A stretch of DNA of 38,343 nt, taken from assembly GCA_004020315.1 (NCBI GenBank), contig SAQG01000048.1, forward strand, positions 1 to 38,343. The letters run 5' to 3'. The first letter of the stretch is position 1; each line of letters opens with the position of its first letter. Under the pieces are notes generated by a model, which was given only the letters and a program-made list of their open reading frames with translations, did no database searches and was not told the origin of the DNA. Below are positions 1-8,149 of this stretch, one piece after another. Source of the stretch: Mesorhizobium sp. Lineage in GTDB: Bacteria > Pseudomonadota > Alphaproteobacteria > Rhizobiales > Rhizobiaceae. A program made the position numbers and the translations under genes.

Positions 1-373
1 TGTCTCGCCTGACCGGTTAGATTGATGCTGCGCCATTGCCGTTGGGGAAAATGCCTGGGAAGCAAACTTCGTGACACAGTGTTGCTGATGAAATAATAAT
101 TCCCGCGCACTAGCTCTCGCTTGTATTCAATTTTCTCTGTGAAGGGCTTTGAGCCGCGTCGTAAGGATCGCCCGCTTTCGCACTACGCCATACTTCCGCT
201 ATTCGACAGCGACAAATAGGTCGGAACTATCGCAGGTATCGACGGAGCCTATCCCCGGAACTTCGAACCAATCTGTACACCCGAAAGACGCCATGCTTAC
301 CTAAACGTCCTTGGGGGCCAATCTCCCTGGGCCTAGTCAACCCGTGACTCAGAACTCGATCCGAGGAAACTCT
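1..373. other. Leading non-coding stretch
   Basis: No gene is recognised here. The only clear signal is the ribosome binding site (GAGGAAAC at about 363-370) of the following amidohydrolase gene. I looked for sigma-54 and NifA-type sites like those found further right and saw none that were convincing. Confidence 0.5.
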
Positions 374-1705
374 ATGCCTGACCTCCGCCACCAAATCATC
401 GGTTGCGTTGAACAGACCCCCTTTGTGGACACCCACGAACATTTGATTGAAGAGCGACAGCGCGTCGACGGGGTCGTGCACCCAAAGTGGTTCAAGTCAA
501 ACGATTGGTCTTTTTTATTTCAAGACTATGGGGCGGAGGACCTTCTAGTTTGCGGTATGCCGCAGAATGACCTACAGCGCTTCCTATGCCCCAATCTCAA
601 AAATGAAGAGAAGTACTCCCTGCTCGCACCGTATTGGAAACGGATAAAAAACACCGGCTACGGACTGGCGCTCCGTCACACTTTTCAGGGAATTTACGGT
701 GAAAGCGACATTACAAGCGAGACTTCTCCGCGGATTGCTGAGAAGTATCACGAGTTTGTCAAACCGGGATTTTACTTGGATATACTTAAGCGTTCGAACA
801 TAGAATTGTGTCATGTCAACTCGGTGCAACGTACGTTCATGGAGAGTGCCACTCCTAATATTCTCGGACAGGACCTCAGCATCCTGGGTTTCTGCCGGTG
901 CAGTGCCGCAGACTTTGCGCGAATCGAGGAAGAAACGGGCCGATACCCTAGTTCGCTCGACGAATGGCTTTCTATTATTGATGAATATTTCTTCAAGTAT
1001 GGTACTAAAGCTGTCGCAGTGAAATGCCAGATAGCCTACACCCGTGCCCTGGATTTCTCTCCAGTGACAAAAAGCCTTGCGGCCCGTCTTTTTCCGCATC
1101 AAGTTGATCGGACTGGCGCTCGCCATTCCCCTGGCGCAGACGATTTGAAGGCTATTCAAGATTTTCTATTTCATTATTGCGTAAGCAAGGCTGAAGAATA
1201 CGGGTTGCCGGTGAAATTGCACACCGGATATCTTGCTTCAGTCGGTGTCATGCAAGCCGGCCGTGTTCGAAACAACGCAGCCGACCTATGTCGGCTGTTG
1301 CAGGACTATCCGGACGTGAAATTCGTGCTGATGCATATTGGGTACCCGTATGAAAATGAATTTATTGCGTTGGCAAAACAATACCCAAATGTCTTTATCG
1401 ACATGTGCTGGGCGTGGATGCTAAATCCAGCTGCGAGCACGCGATTTTTGACTGAATTTCTGGTTGCAGTGCCGTCCAACAAGATCTTTACCTTTGGTGG
1501 AGATCTTGTAGCTGCCGAACCTATTTACGGACATGCGGTTTTGGCACGGCGCGGAATCGTTGAGGCTGTGTACCAGCTGGTGACGACCGGGTGGTTAGCT
1601 GCCGAGGACATGCCGGCACTCATCGAACAAATCATGCGAGAAAATGCGCACCAATTCTTCCCGCACAACCCCTCTGGAACGCATTCTCTAACTCCAATTC
1701 GTTGA
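374..1705 (+). CDS. Amidohydrolase (amidohydrolase_2-like, TIM-barrel metal hydrolase)
   Basis: The 443-residue protein looks like a member of the amidohydrolase superfamily, metal-dependent TIM-barrel enzymes that hydrolyse or decarboxylate small substrates in the cytoplasm. The N-terminal metal motif is FVDTHEHL (His21, His23). Later strands supply His283 (VKLHTGY), His321 (VLMHIGYPYE) and a C-terminal Asp377 (FTFGGDL), in the order expected for the family. The reading frame runs upstream to a TTG at 311, but the ATG at 374 has a good ribosome site (GAGGAAAC, about 5 bases before it), so I chose it. No intact gene follows on the same strand, so its pathway is not given by context. The substrate is unknown. 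The gene looks complete, unlike most of its neighbours. Confidence 0.75.
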   Translation: MPDLRHQIIGCVEQTPFVDTHEHLIEERQRVDGVVHPKWFKSNDWSFLFQDYGAEDLLVCGMPQNDLQRFLCPNLKNEEKYSLLAPYWKRIKNTGYGLALRHTFQGIYGESDITSETSPRIAEKYHEFVKPGFYLDILKRSNIELCHVNSVQRTFMESATPNILGQDLSILGFCRCSAADFARIEEETGRYPSSLDEWLSIIDEYFFKYGTKAVAVKCQIAYTRALDFSPVTKSLAARLFPHQVDRTGARHSPGADDLKAIQDFLFHYCVSKAEEYGLPVKLHTGYLASVGVMQAGRVRNNAADLCRLLQDYPDVKFVLMHIGYPYENEFIALAKQYPNVFIDMCWAWMLNPAASTRFLTEFLVAVPSNKIFTFGGDLVAAEPIYGHAVLARRGIVEAVYQLVTTGWLAAEDMPALIEQIMRENAHQFFPHNPSGTHSLTPIR

Positions 1706-2972
1706 AGCGTCACGGGCACGGCGTAAGACCCCACGTTGGAGGCCAAATACTCCAGCCGCGAATATGCTTGAGGCAGTTGGATCTGGGGCACAGTTGCCCA
1801 GAACCCCTCGTTGACCCTGGCGTTGGAAGGCGTCGTTGCGGTCCTGATGCTCGTTGCGGCCGCTGCGTTCGCATTGCCGATAGAACTGTGGGAAGGATCG
1901 GAACGGGAAGCCTCGGAGTTCATCCTACCCCCGCTCGCGCTTGACCTGAAACCGAGAAGCAGATCGATCGTCGTCAAGACTGTCTACCTCATAAGTGAGC
2001 GGAAGTTGCGCGCACCTTTTCTTTGCACTGAAGTCTTCTGGCCGCCGACATGGATGGACTTAGCTGCGTCTGAACTATCGGATGACGGCAGCGACAAGGA
2101 AGTCGGCGACCGGCTCGTTGCTCTCCACGATGGAGAGCTTCCACTGAAGCCAATTCTTTCGATTGAGCGGGCGACTGGCGCCGTGCGCAGTCGCAGTCAA
2201 CGGAAACGCGCATTTCGCGGCCTTGAGGTGGCTATGGCGATGAGAAAAGCAGTCGATCCGCACGGACTTCGCAACCTGGCGAACCATCCCCAAACCAGGT
2301 CCCGACCTGCGCAGGGCTTTGTCTCCGGCTGCGCAGGGCCACTCGGCTGTCGTTGCCCCATTCTCAGTGATAGCCGCTTTTTCTTCGTTGTTCAGCGATC
2401 AGCACGCGACCGTAGCGATGCGGCACAGGGAGACGGTCTCCAACAAGTTTGCCCCCTGCCTTTGCCTCCCAAGGCGCGTGGCTGTCGCCGGACATGTTTC
2501 GGTGGCAGCCACATCTTTCGAGACGCCGAGGCGGATCGTCCGTGCCGGCATCTCAAACCACCGAAACAGAACGAGGCTGACGCGTGTTCGGGGCCTCTTC
2601 AAGGCACATGGCAGCAATATGGTAACAATAATCAGGGGAATTAGAGGCCAACCACGTCAAGCAGCGCGGTGTAGTTAATTAAGGGGACCGGCGATGGCAT
2701 TCCGAGCCTCACCCTACTCCAAATCCGAAAACATCATCCGTTACTTTGTTCATGAAGCGGGAACCTGAGGTGATGTGCTGCCAATCAAGCTTTTCGATCC
2801 ATATGGATTATCCGGTAAGGGTATCATTCGGCGTTTGCTAGATGAGGATGATAGCGTACGCGGGCCGACAGTCATGCATCGGCTGTTTTGTTGGAAGAGT
2901 ACATAGACTGCCGATTGGTCTGCGGAGATGGCACCACGGCGAAACCGATACGACATTTCACGGGAGGTAAGA
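1706..2972. other. Stretch without a recognisable gene
   Basis: Several open frames occur on both strands here (the longest runs 1811-2644 on the plus strand), but none has a convincing ribosome site, a recognisable domain or a plausible amino-acid composition. Short conserved-looking runs, such as IKLFDPYGLSGKGIIRRLL around 2780-2840, are interrupted by stops. This suggests a decayed gene just ahead of the Tat-signal stub. I cannot name it. Confidence 0.4.
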
Positions 2973-3077
2973 ATGAAGGAATTTCAGATCAGTCGCCGTG
3001 CCATGATGAAGGCAATACTGTTAGGATCGGCAGCGCCCTGGATTGTGAGTTTCGCTCAAGGAAAGGGAGGAACATAG
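2973..3077 (+). pseudogene. Stub of a Tat-exported transporter substrate-binding protein
   Basis: An ATG with a strong ribosome site (GGGAGGTAAGA) opens a 34-residue frame beginning MKEFQISRRAMMKAILLGSA. It has a twin-arginine motif (SRRAMMK), a short hydrophobic stretch and an FAQ-type cleavage region, so it reads as a Tat signal peptide. It stops at TAG 3075-3077. Directly after the stop another frame reads ELTIGAPNPIPH, which resembles the first mature strand of amino-acid ABC-transporter binding proteins (IKIGAPNPxTG). I infer the front end of a substrate-binding protein gene broken by a small mutation and then lost. The exported-protein start is well supported; the family is a guess from about 12 residues. 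Confidence 0.5.
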
Positions 3078-3375
3078 TGTTGAGCTGACAATTGGCGCGC
3101 CCAACCCCATCCCGCATCGCTTAATTGCGAGCATTCCAGCTGGCTCTCTCTCGATCAATCGATCAATCAAATTCACCATTCCGAAAAGTATCCCTCACGA
3201 ATCATCATGCCGATCCTCCCAGGGGCGATAGCAGAACCGTCAGCGCCTGGGGGCGTTCGCTTCTTCGGTGAGGTCGACGCGTCGGGCACCAGCACGCGGC
3301 GGGTCAGAGGCCGGGTCGCCAGCCGCTTTGATCACGTGCATTTCTGCTTCGAGCCTAGGCCGACCGGGACGGCCT

Positions 3376-3576
3376 TTATCGCCTGATCCGGTCGCTTGGG
3401 CACGAGTGCACCGTGGTTGCATCACGCATGACGGCTTCACGATCGAGCATCAGGCCAAGCCACTCGTCGCGGCTGAGATCGTCGGCGTTGCTCTGGTCGG
3501 CCAGGTCCCGATAGGCGGCGGCCATTCCGCCAAGGCCGAGAGCCTGCATCTGGTCGAGGGTTGAATGTGTCAGCAT
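3376..3576 (-). pseudogene. istB: IS21-family IstB helper, N-terminal fragment
   Basis: The frame starts MLTHSTLDQMQALGLGGMAA and continues with DEWLGLMLDREAVMRD, the typical opening of the IstB ATPase that assists IS21 transposase. About 47 residues are recognisable, after which the frame runs into unrelated sequence and stops. A full IstB has about 250 residues, so the Walker motifs are missing and the gene is dead. It follows the IstA remnant directly on the same strand, the normal IS21 order. Confidence 0.8.
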
Positions 3577-4304
3577 GGGTTTATCCTTTCCTTCACTGAT
3601 AACAGGAGCCGCCGCGGATGTTGGTGTGCGATGGCCTGGGCTTGACCGGCTCGGCCGCCGTGGGCACGCGGCGAGGCCGGATTTGAGGATGGCGTTGACG
3701 GAGGAGTAGGTGATCGCATTGATGGTCAGTGCCCGCGCGCAGGCCGCCTCGAGCCGATCCCGCTCGTACCGACGGGCCAGCGAGAGGATGCTAAACGCGG
3801 AGCGGTATCCCTTCTCGGGGTGGGGATGGTCGCGCATCATCCGCTCGACCAGGATGGCGGTGTTGTCGCCGACCCCGGCTGCCTGCCGGATCAGGTTCGC
3901 CGGCGTGGGCGTCGTGTTGGCATAGCGCTAGTGCGCCTTGGGCATGTGCTCCTTGACGTGACATGGCCGCAGCGCTGCGAGCGGCGGACATGGCTGGCGG
4001 CGCGCTTGTAGTCGTGCCTCGTTTGTGGCGTCCGTGCGCCGCTTCGGCCCGCGTGACCGCCAATGCCGAACCATGAGCTCGTAGGCGAGTTCGGCATTCT
4101 CGGCCGCGGCTTTCTGGCTGTTTCGCAACTCCTTTGCGTATTCGCAAAAAGCGTCAGCGTCACACCCTTGCGCTTCAACTCGCGCGAGATCATCGCCCAA
4201 TAGGGCTCGTCCAGATCCCGCGGCGGACCCTGCTCATGCGTCAGCCGCAGGATTGATCGTAGGTCTTTCACTGTCGTTCGTCTCGCTTGCTTCCGTCTTG
4301 GCAT
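3577..4304 (-). pseudogene. istA: IS21-family IstA transposase, deleted and frameshifted
   Basis: Pieces of an IstA-type transposase can be followed in several frames. They are an N-terminal start MPRRKQARRTTVKDLRSILR (from 4304), then ISRELKRKGVTLTL (about 4170-4220), then VKEHMPKAH (about 3930-3960), then the C-terminal segment RDHPHPEKGYRSAFSILSLA and RLEAACARAL (about 3720-3840). The integrase core with its DDE residues is absent, removed by an internal deletion. The gene cannot work. It sits between the istB fragment and a pair of IS21-like terminal repeats. Confidence 0.8.
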
Positions 4305-4360
4305 GGCCCTCTCAACCCGATGATGAGAGGGCCAAATGCCAGAACGGCGCTCCCGAGAGC

Positions 4361-4395
4361 TGTCCGCGAATTAACGGAATGGGTGTCCGCGAATT
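4361..4395. repeat. Two direct copies of a 12-bp repeat at the IS21 remnant end
   Basis: TGTCCGCGAATT occurs at 4361-4372 and again at 4384-4395. IS21-family elements carry repeated transposase-binding sites at their ends, and these lie just outside the istA start. They probably mark the outer end of the dead IS21 element. Confidence 0.6.
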
Positions 4396-4414
4396 TATGA
4401 AACACGCAACTCCT

Positions 4415-4597
4415 TCACGTTGTAGGCGTAAGCTGAACCGCGGCGACCGACACCGCGCTCGCCCGGCGCGCCACGATCTTGGTCGACTCGCCATAGACGC
4501 GCGCCGCATGGGCCTTAGAAAAAGCGCCTTCTATCACCGACAGCGGCATCTCCTCTCGACGCAGCGGCGTGAGACGGGCATTCTTGTGGATGTTCAT
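4415..4597 (-). pseudogene. IS481-family transposase, N-terminal fragment
   Basis: The start MNIHKNARLTPLRREEMPLS, followed by VIEGAFSKAHAARVYG, matches the N-terminal helix-turn-helix region of IS481-type transposases. The similarity ends after about 45 residues, where the frame becomes unrelated and stops. The catalytic domain is absent. The fragment is wedged between the IS21 remnant and the intact IS1380-type element, whose left end is about 90 bp away. Confidence 0.75.
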
Positions 4598-4685
4598 TCG
4601 GACCCTCCGGTGAGTGCTGAAGCCTGGTAACTCCAGGCTCCTCGGTCCGGTCCGAATGGACAACCTCCCGAAAGCTCACAACTAG

Positions 4686-6302
4686 CCGCCTTGATGCACG
4701 GCGATGAGGTTTTGGCGGCCTGAAGCGGCGATGTGGCCGCTGTTGGGCGCTTTTGCGCGAGCCTCGTCAGGCGCCGGCGGTGATCCGTCGTGATGGCAGG
4801 TGGGGTTTGCAGGTTGCGGTCGGCGGGTTCGTTTCGGGGCGTCTGCGCCCCATCGTTATGTCGCGAGCCGCGGAATGCGATCGAGGACGATGCGCAGGAT
4901 GCGTTGGTCGGGGCAGGATGTCGGCAGGTGCAGGCGGATTTGCGTCTTCATCTCGACCACCCGCGCAGCGATCTTGATGAGGCGCAAACGCAGCGTGTCG
5001 AATTGGGCGACGGCAAAGCTGGAGCGTTTCGGCATCGCAGCGCGCAGGCCCCACATGAGCCAGTAGGCGCCGGCATGCAGGAACAGCCGGAACTGGTTGG
5101 CCGTCGCTCTTGTGCAGGACGTTCGGTCGGCGGCGAGATGCGTCTTCCAGGACTTGATGTGGTTCTCGGCCGCTCCGCGCCGGCAGTAAAGATCCGCGTA
5201 GAGCGCCTTGGCTTTTCCACCGGCGAGGTTGGTGACGATGAAGCGGGTGTCAGCACCTTGGGCGCCGACCTCGACCCGCGCGATGATGCGCTCGACGCGG
5301 CTCCAGCTGGCGGCGCCGTCCAAGAACTCCTTGAAGCGGCGGACCTTGTTCGTCTTCGGTGACGCTTCAAAGCGCGCCGTCGTGCGGGCTTCCAGGTCCG
5401 CGACATGCTTGCGCAGGGTCGTGGTGGGCGCTACGCCGAGGATGAAGTCGACATCGTTGGCGCGGCACCAGTCGATGATCTGCGGGCTGCAATAGTGGCC
5501 GTCGGCCCGGATCAGAATCCGGATGTTCGGCCAGTTGCTGCGGATCGCCCGCACGAGGCGGCGCAGGTGCGCGCGGATCTCAGCCCCACTTGGCCGCTTG
5601 GCCGGTCGCAGGACAGCAGCCACGAACCGGCCGTCGCCATCGGACACAACGATCGGCTGGAAGCCGTACTCGTCGTGATGGGCATTGAAGAGGCGGAGCT
5701 GCTGGTTGCCGTGCACGGCGTCAAACGTGTCGTCGATGTCGAGCACGATCCGCTTCGGAATCTGCCGGAAGGAGGCGCAGTAGAGGTCGACCATCGCCCG
5801 GCCCATGGCGAGCAGCGAGCGCACATCGGGTAGGTTCTCCAGCCGACACATCGTCGATTGCGACGCCAGATCCCGACCCGAAGGGGGCGCATCCTGGGCC
5901 ATCTTGAAGACCGGGTCGGAACGCAGCCGGTTGGCGTCGTTGCCATCCTCGTAGCCGGCGGCGATCATCTTCATGCGGAAGCCGATCATATCTGCAAAGT
6001 TGTGGATGACCTGGTCCGGGTTGCGCGGATCCTCGATGCAGCGCGCCAGACGGTCGGCCACCCGCAGTCGTTTCTCCACCTCTGCTAGAGCCAGAACGCC
6101 ACTGTCCGACGACAGCATGCCGCCGTCGAAACGGGCGACGACGGACTTGGTGCCGACAGATGACAAGCCGCTCAGCGGCAGCGTAAGATCATTCATGGCG
6201 GGTGTGGTCTCCGGAAATGATTCGGATCGGCCTTAGCAACCAAATCCTACGTCATTTCAACGGCTTGAACCACATCCGCCAACCCGCCGTGAATTTTTCA
6301 GG
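4686..6302 (-). mobile_element. Intact IS1380-family insertion sequence with 4-bp CTAG target duplication
   Basis: The element spans 1617 bp around one transposase gene. The left end reads CCGCCTTGATGCACGGCGAT and the right end, read inward, CCTGAAAAATTCACGGCGGG. They align without gaps and share the CC tip and a CACGGCG block. Exactly outside both ends lies CTAG (4682-4685 and 6303-6306), consistent with a target-site duplication. Intact ends, an intact gene and matching flanks suggest a recent insertion, in contrast to the decayed elements around it. Confidence 0.85.
4856..6196 (-). CDS. IS1380-family transposase
   Basis: The 446-residue protein matches the IS1380 family, DDE-type transposases that move an element by cut-and-paste. 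It starts MNDLTLPLSGLSSVGTKSVV. It carries the family's N-terminal block (FDGGMLSSDSGVLALAEVEK), a DIDDTFDAVHG motif with catalytic-type aspartates, the HHDEYGFQPI block, and a C-terminal YCRRGAAENHIKSWK segment typical of DDE family members. The length is normal and no frameshift is seen. It is the only gene of the element and reads inward from the right terminal repeat. Confidence 0.9.
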   Translation of the reverse strand: MNDLTLPLSGLSSVGTKSVVARFDGGMLSSDSGVLALAEVEKRLRVADRLARCIEDPRNPDQVIHNFADMIGFRMKMIAAGYEDGNDANRLRSDPVFKMAQDAPPSGRDLASQSTMCRLENLPDVRSLLAMGRAMVDLYCASFRQIPKRIVLDIDDTFDAVHGNQQLRLFNAHHDEYGFQPIVVSDGDGRFVAAVLRPAKRPSGAEIRAHLRRLVRAIRSNWPNIRILIRADGHYCSPQIIDWCRANDVDFILGVAPTTTLRKHVADLEARTTARFEASPKTNKVRRFKEFLDGAASWSRVERIIARVEVGAQGADTRFIVTNLAGGKAKALYADLYCRRGAAENHIKSWKTHLAADRTSCTRATANQFRLFLHAGAYWLMWGLRAAMPKRSSFAVAQFDTLRLRLIKIAARVVEMKTQIRLHLPTSCPDQRILRIVLDRIPRLAT

Positions 6303-6374
6303 CTAGCTCGATTGACAGAGCCGTGTCACACAATCCGGCCCAGCTCTGGATTCCGCCGCCAATTGAATAATCAC
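6303..6374. other. Short spacer between the IS element and ATP-grasp copy 1
   Basis: The spacer begins with the CTAG target duplication and holds no gene. It lies immediately downstream of the ATP-grasp gene's stop codon, so any terminator of that gene would be here. No clear hairpin with a T tract is seen. Confidence 0.4.
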
Positions 6375-7361
6375 CTAGGGAATGTCAATTCCGAAGTAGC
6401 GCATTTGGCCGACATGGAGGATTCGATTTATCAAGCTTGAGTAGCTGTGTCCGGCCGTCATCGCGGCTTTAGCAAAAGTAGAGTGAATGCTGAGCCCCGG
6501 CGAGTTAATCTCCAGGACGAACGGCCGGCCGGAGCGATCGATCCGGAGGTCGAGGCGGGCATAGTCCCGGCACTGGCAGGCACGGAAGGACGCAACCGAA
6601 ATATCCTGCAGCAAAGTCGCAAGGCTGCTCGCGATTTGTGCCGGCCAAATCGGCCGCTTCGCGGCCGCGAGGTTCTTCTTCTTTTCCCAAGTAAAAAGGC
6701 CAGTTTCGCCGAGGTCGATCTCCACCGGGGGAAATACCTCGAGCTCTTCGTTTCCAAGCAGAGCAACGCAGATTTCACGACCCTCGATGTATTCTTCCAC
6801 AAGCGCATCCTGCGCAAATTGCGTGACGATCGCTTCCACAGCCTCACCTAACTGAGCGGGCTCATGTACCAGCTGTAATCCGAAGCTGTTGTCTTCGTTA
6901 CGCGGTTTCACTATCACTGGGAAGCGTAGGTCGTCGGTACTCTCGGTGCCGCGACGCATGACCCGAAAATTCGGCGTCGGCACGCCGCAATCGCGTAAGA
7001 GCCTCTTGCTGATGACCTTATCATCCGCCAGCCCATGCCCGAGCGGGGTCGGTCCGGTGTAAGGAACGCCCGCCATCTCGAGCATGGCCGGAACGTGGGC
7101 ATAATAGCATTCGCCCTGAATTCCCTCCGCCATGTTGAAAACCATTCCCGAGGGGCGGGCCTGCGGATCGGGTGGCATGAACCGCTCGAGCGTAGCGAGC
7201 AGTCCTTTATCGCCTTCGCACAGCAGCGTCTCGTGGCCCCCCTCTTGCAGTGCCGCCACCACGTCATCGTATGTCTCGCGGCCAAGTCCCTCTGGACGGG
7301 GCTGACCGAACCGATTGATTACGCCCGTACGATCGTGGTTCCAAACGACGGCTACCCGCAT
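6375..7361 (-). CDS. ATP-grasp ligase, D-Ala-D-Ala-ligase-like, copy 1 (catalytic loop altered)
   Basis: The 328-residue protein looks like an ATP-grasp ligase of the D-alanine-D-alanine ligase type, cytoplasmic enzymes that join a carboxylate to an amine using ATP. It shows the ATP-binding lysine in FPVIVKPRNEDNSFG (Lys152), the EEYIEGREI segment (189-197), the metal-binding Asp271 (RDYARLDLRID) and Glu284/Asn286. The Ddl N-terminal SxxxEVSLxSG motif that holds the first D-Ala is not visible, so the substrate is probably different. The motif that should read E-I-N-x-x-P-G is here EINSPG, one residue short compared with copy 2, which may impair metal binding. The ribosome site is AAGGAGTAGCCTC. 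A -24/-12 promoter and a NifA-type site lie upstream. It is one of two copies that bracket the gene cluster. Confidence 0.8.
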   Translation of the reverse strand: MRVAVVWNHDRTGVINRFGQPRPEGLGRETYDDVVAALQEGGHETLLCEGDKGLLATLERFMPPDPQARPSGMVFNMAEGIQGECYYAHVPAMLEMAGVPYTGPTPLGHGLADDKVISKRLLRDCGVPTPNFRVMRRGTESTDDLRFPVIVKPRNEDNSFGLQLVHEPAQLGEAVEAIVTQFAQDALVEEYIEGREICVALLGNEELEVFPPVEIDLGETGLFTWEKKKNLAAAKRPIWPAQIASSLATLLQDISVASFRACQCRDYARLDLRIDRSGRPFVLEINSPGLSIHSTFAKAAMTAGHSYSSLINRILHVGQMRYFGIDIP

Positions 7362-7441
7362 GAGGCTACTCCTTTGATGTTTCGCTGCGTCAGTTCATCG
7401 GCTCGGATTTGGTTGTAGACTCCGCGCCTTCACAGTCACAT

Positions 7442-7456
7442 GCAATCTGCGTGCCA
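7442..7456 (-). promoter_or_regulatory. Sigma-54 (-24/-12) promoter of ATP-grasp copy 1
   Basis: Read on the minus strand this is TGGCACGCAGATTGC, a full match to the RpoN consensus TGGCAC-N5-TTGC. It lies about 80 bp upstream of the ATG at 7361, and the equivalent site is conserved in front of copy 2. Confidence 0.88.
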
Positions 7457-7528
7457 CCGAAGAGGTTTGTGGAAACAAAGAGGAAGCCTGTTTTTCGCGC
7501 CGGGCTGCGGAACAATCGCGCCTAAGTG

Positions 7529-7544
7529 TGTCGTGTTTCAGACA
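7529..7544 (-). promoter_or_regulatory. NifA-type upstream activator sequence of ATP-grasp copy 1
   Basis: The sequence TGTCGTGTTTCAGACA fits TGT-N10-ACA, the NifA-binding consensus. It lies 72 bp upstream of the -24 element, the usual distance for NifA activation at RpoN promoters. Copy 2 carries the same site with a single base change. Confidence 0.82.
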
Positions 7545-7559
7545 TGATCGCGGTCGAGT

Positions 7560-7667
7560 AGCTCAGCCATTCGGCTTTCGACCGGGTCACCGGAGGCGGT
7601 CGCCCGCCCCCGGTTCCCACAGAACGTGGCGTGCGGAGCTACCGCACCACGCTCTTCGGCAGTTGCT
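7560..7667 (-). other. Probable 3' portion of a group II intron remnant
   Basis: This follows the stop codon of the maturase tail. The minus strand has a GGTGCGG/CCGCAC-type pairing and then a GGGAACCGGGGGCGG ... CCGCCTCCGGTGACCC inverted repeat, a layout common just after the open reading frame of bacterial group II introns. The exact intron end is not visible. Confidence 0.5.
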
Positions 7668-8052
7668 TCACAGCACCGCAAGTTCCCGCAGCCCCCGGTA
7701 TGGGAGCCGCAGTTTCGGATGCAGTAACGGGTCCGTTCTTTGATCTGGTGGAAGGCGTCCCAGTCGAGGCGACCGCCGTCACGGCCTGCGACTGCACAGC
7801 ATCTTGCGCCAGTAACGCTCAGTGCCCCGTCACCGACCGGATACTTCCGGCAACACCATAATAGGCATAGCGGCAGGGCAGCGTTTATCGCTCTGACCTG
7901 ATCACTGATCGCGTTATGCCGTATTTGTCGCATCAACTCTTGCAACGACGACACGCTCCTTCGAAGCCCGAGACTTCTCCGTGCGCATGCCAACCTTGAA
8001 GTTGCCCTTCAGGTTCCGCGTGCAGTACAGCGTCATGCTCAGAAAATAGAAT
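7668..8052 (-). pseudogene. Group II intron reverse transcriptase/maturase, C-terminal remnant
   Basis: The C-terminal region of an intron-encoded reverse transcriptase/maturase can be followed in shifting frames: LYCTRNLKGNFKVGMRTEKS, then SSLQELMRQIRHNAISDQV, then YAYYGVAG, then RYWRKML, then DGGRLDWDAFHQIKERT, then LHPKLRLPYRGLRELAVL and a stop at 7668-7670. This is the X/thumb and end region of the protein. The catalytic YxDD part is missing and several frameshifts are present, so it is dead. It abuts the activator site of ATP-grasp copy 1, which marks a rearrangement point. Confidence 0.78.
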
Positions 8053-8149
8053 GTCTCCGGACGGTTTCTGCCGCGTTTGCCCGCGTGTCGTTGTGCGAAC
8101 CGACCAAACTCGACCAGCTTGGTCTTGGTCGGTTTCCGGGTGCCGGATT

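Larger units (their letters stand above)
6378..7546 (-). repeat. Large direct repeat, copy 1 (ATP-grasp gene with promoter and activator site)
   Basis: This block matches 22364-23569 in the same orientation over the whole coding region, the 5' leader, the -24/-12 element and the TGT-N10-ACA site. Similarity stops just past the activator site on one side and exactly at the gene's stop codon on the other. The middle part of the N-terminal coding region differs most. The duplicated unit is therefore a complete transcription unit. Confidence 0.85.

Noticed and set aside
1811..2644. 277-codon plus-strand ORF
   Set aside because: No ribosome site, no domain, arginine/proline-rich composition in the second half, and comparable frames on the other strand. 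Treated as chance in GC-rich DNA.
3240..3564. Paired ORFs on both strands next to the istB fragment
   Set aside because: No recognisable product; probably rearranged IS-flanking sequence.
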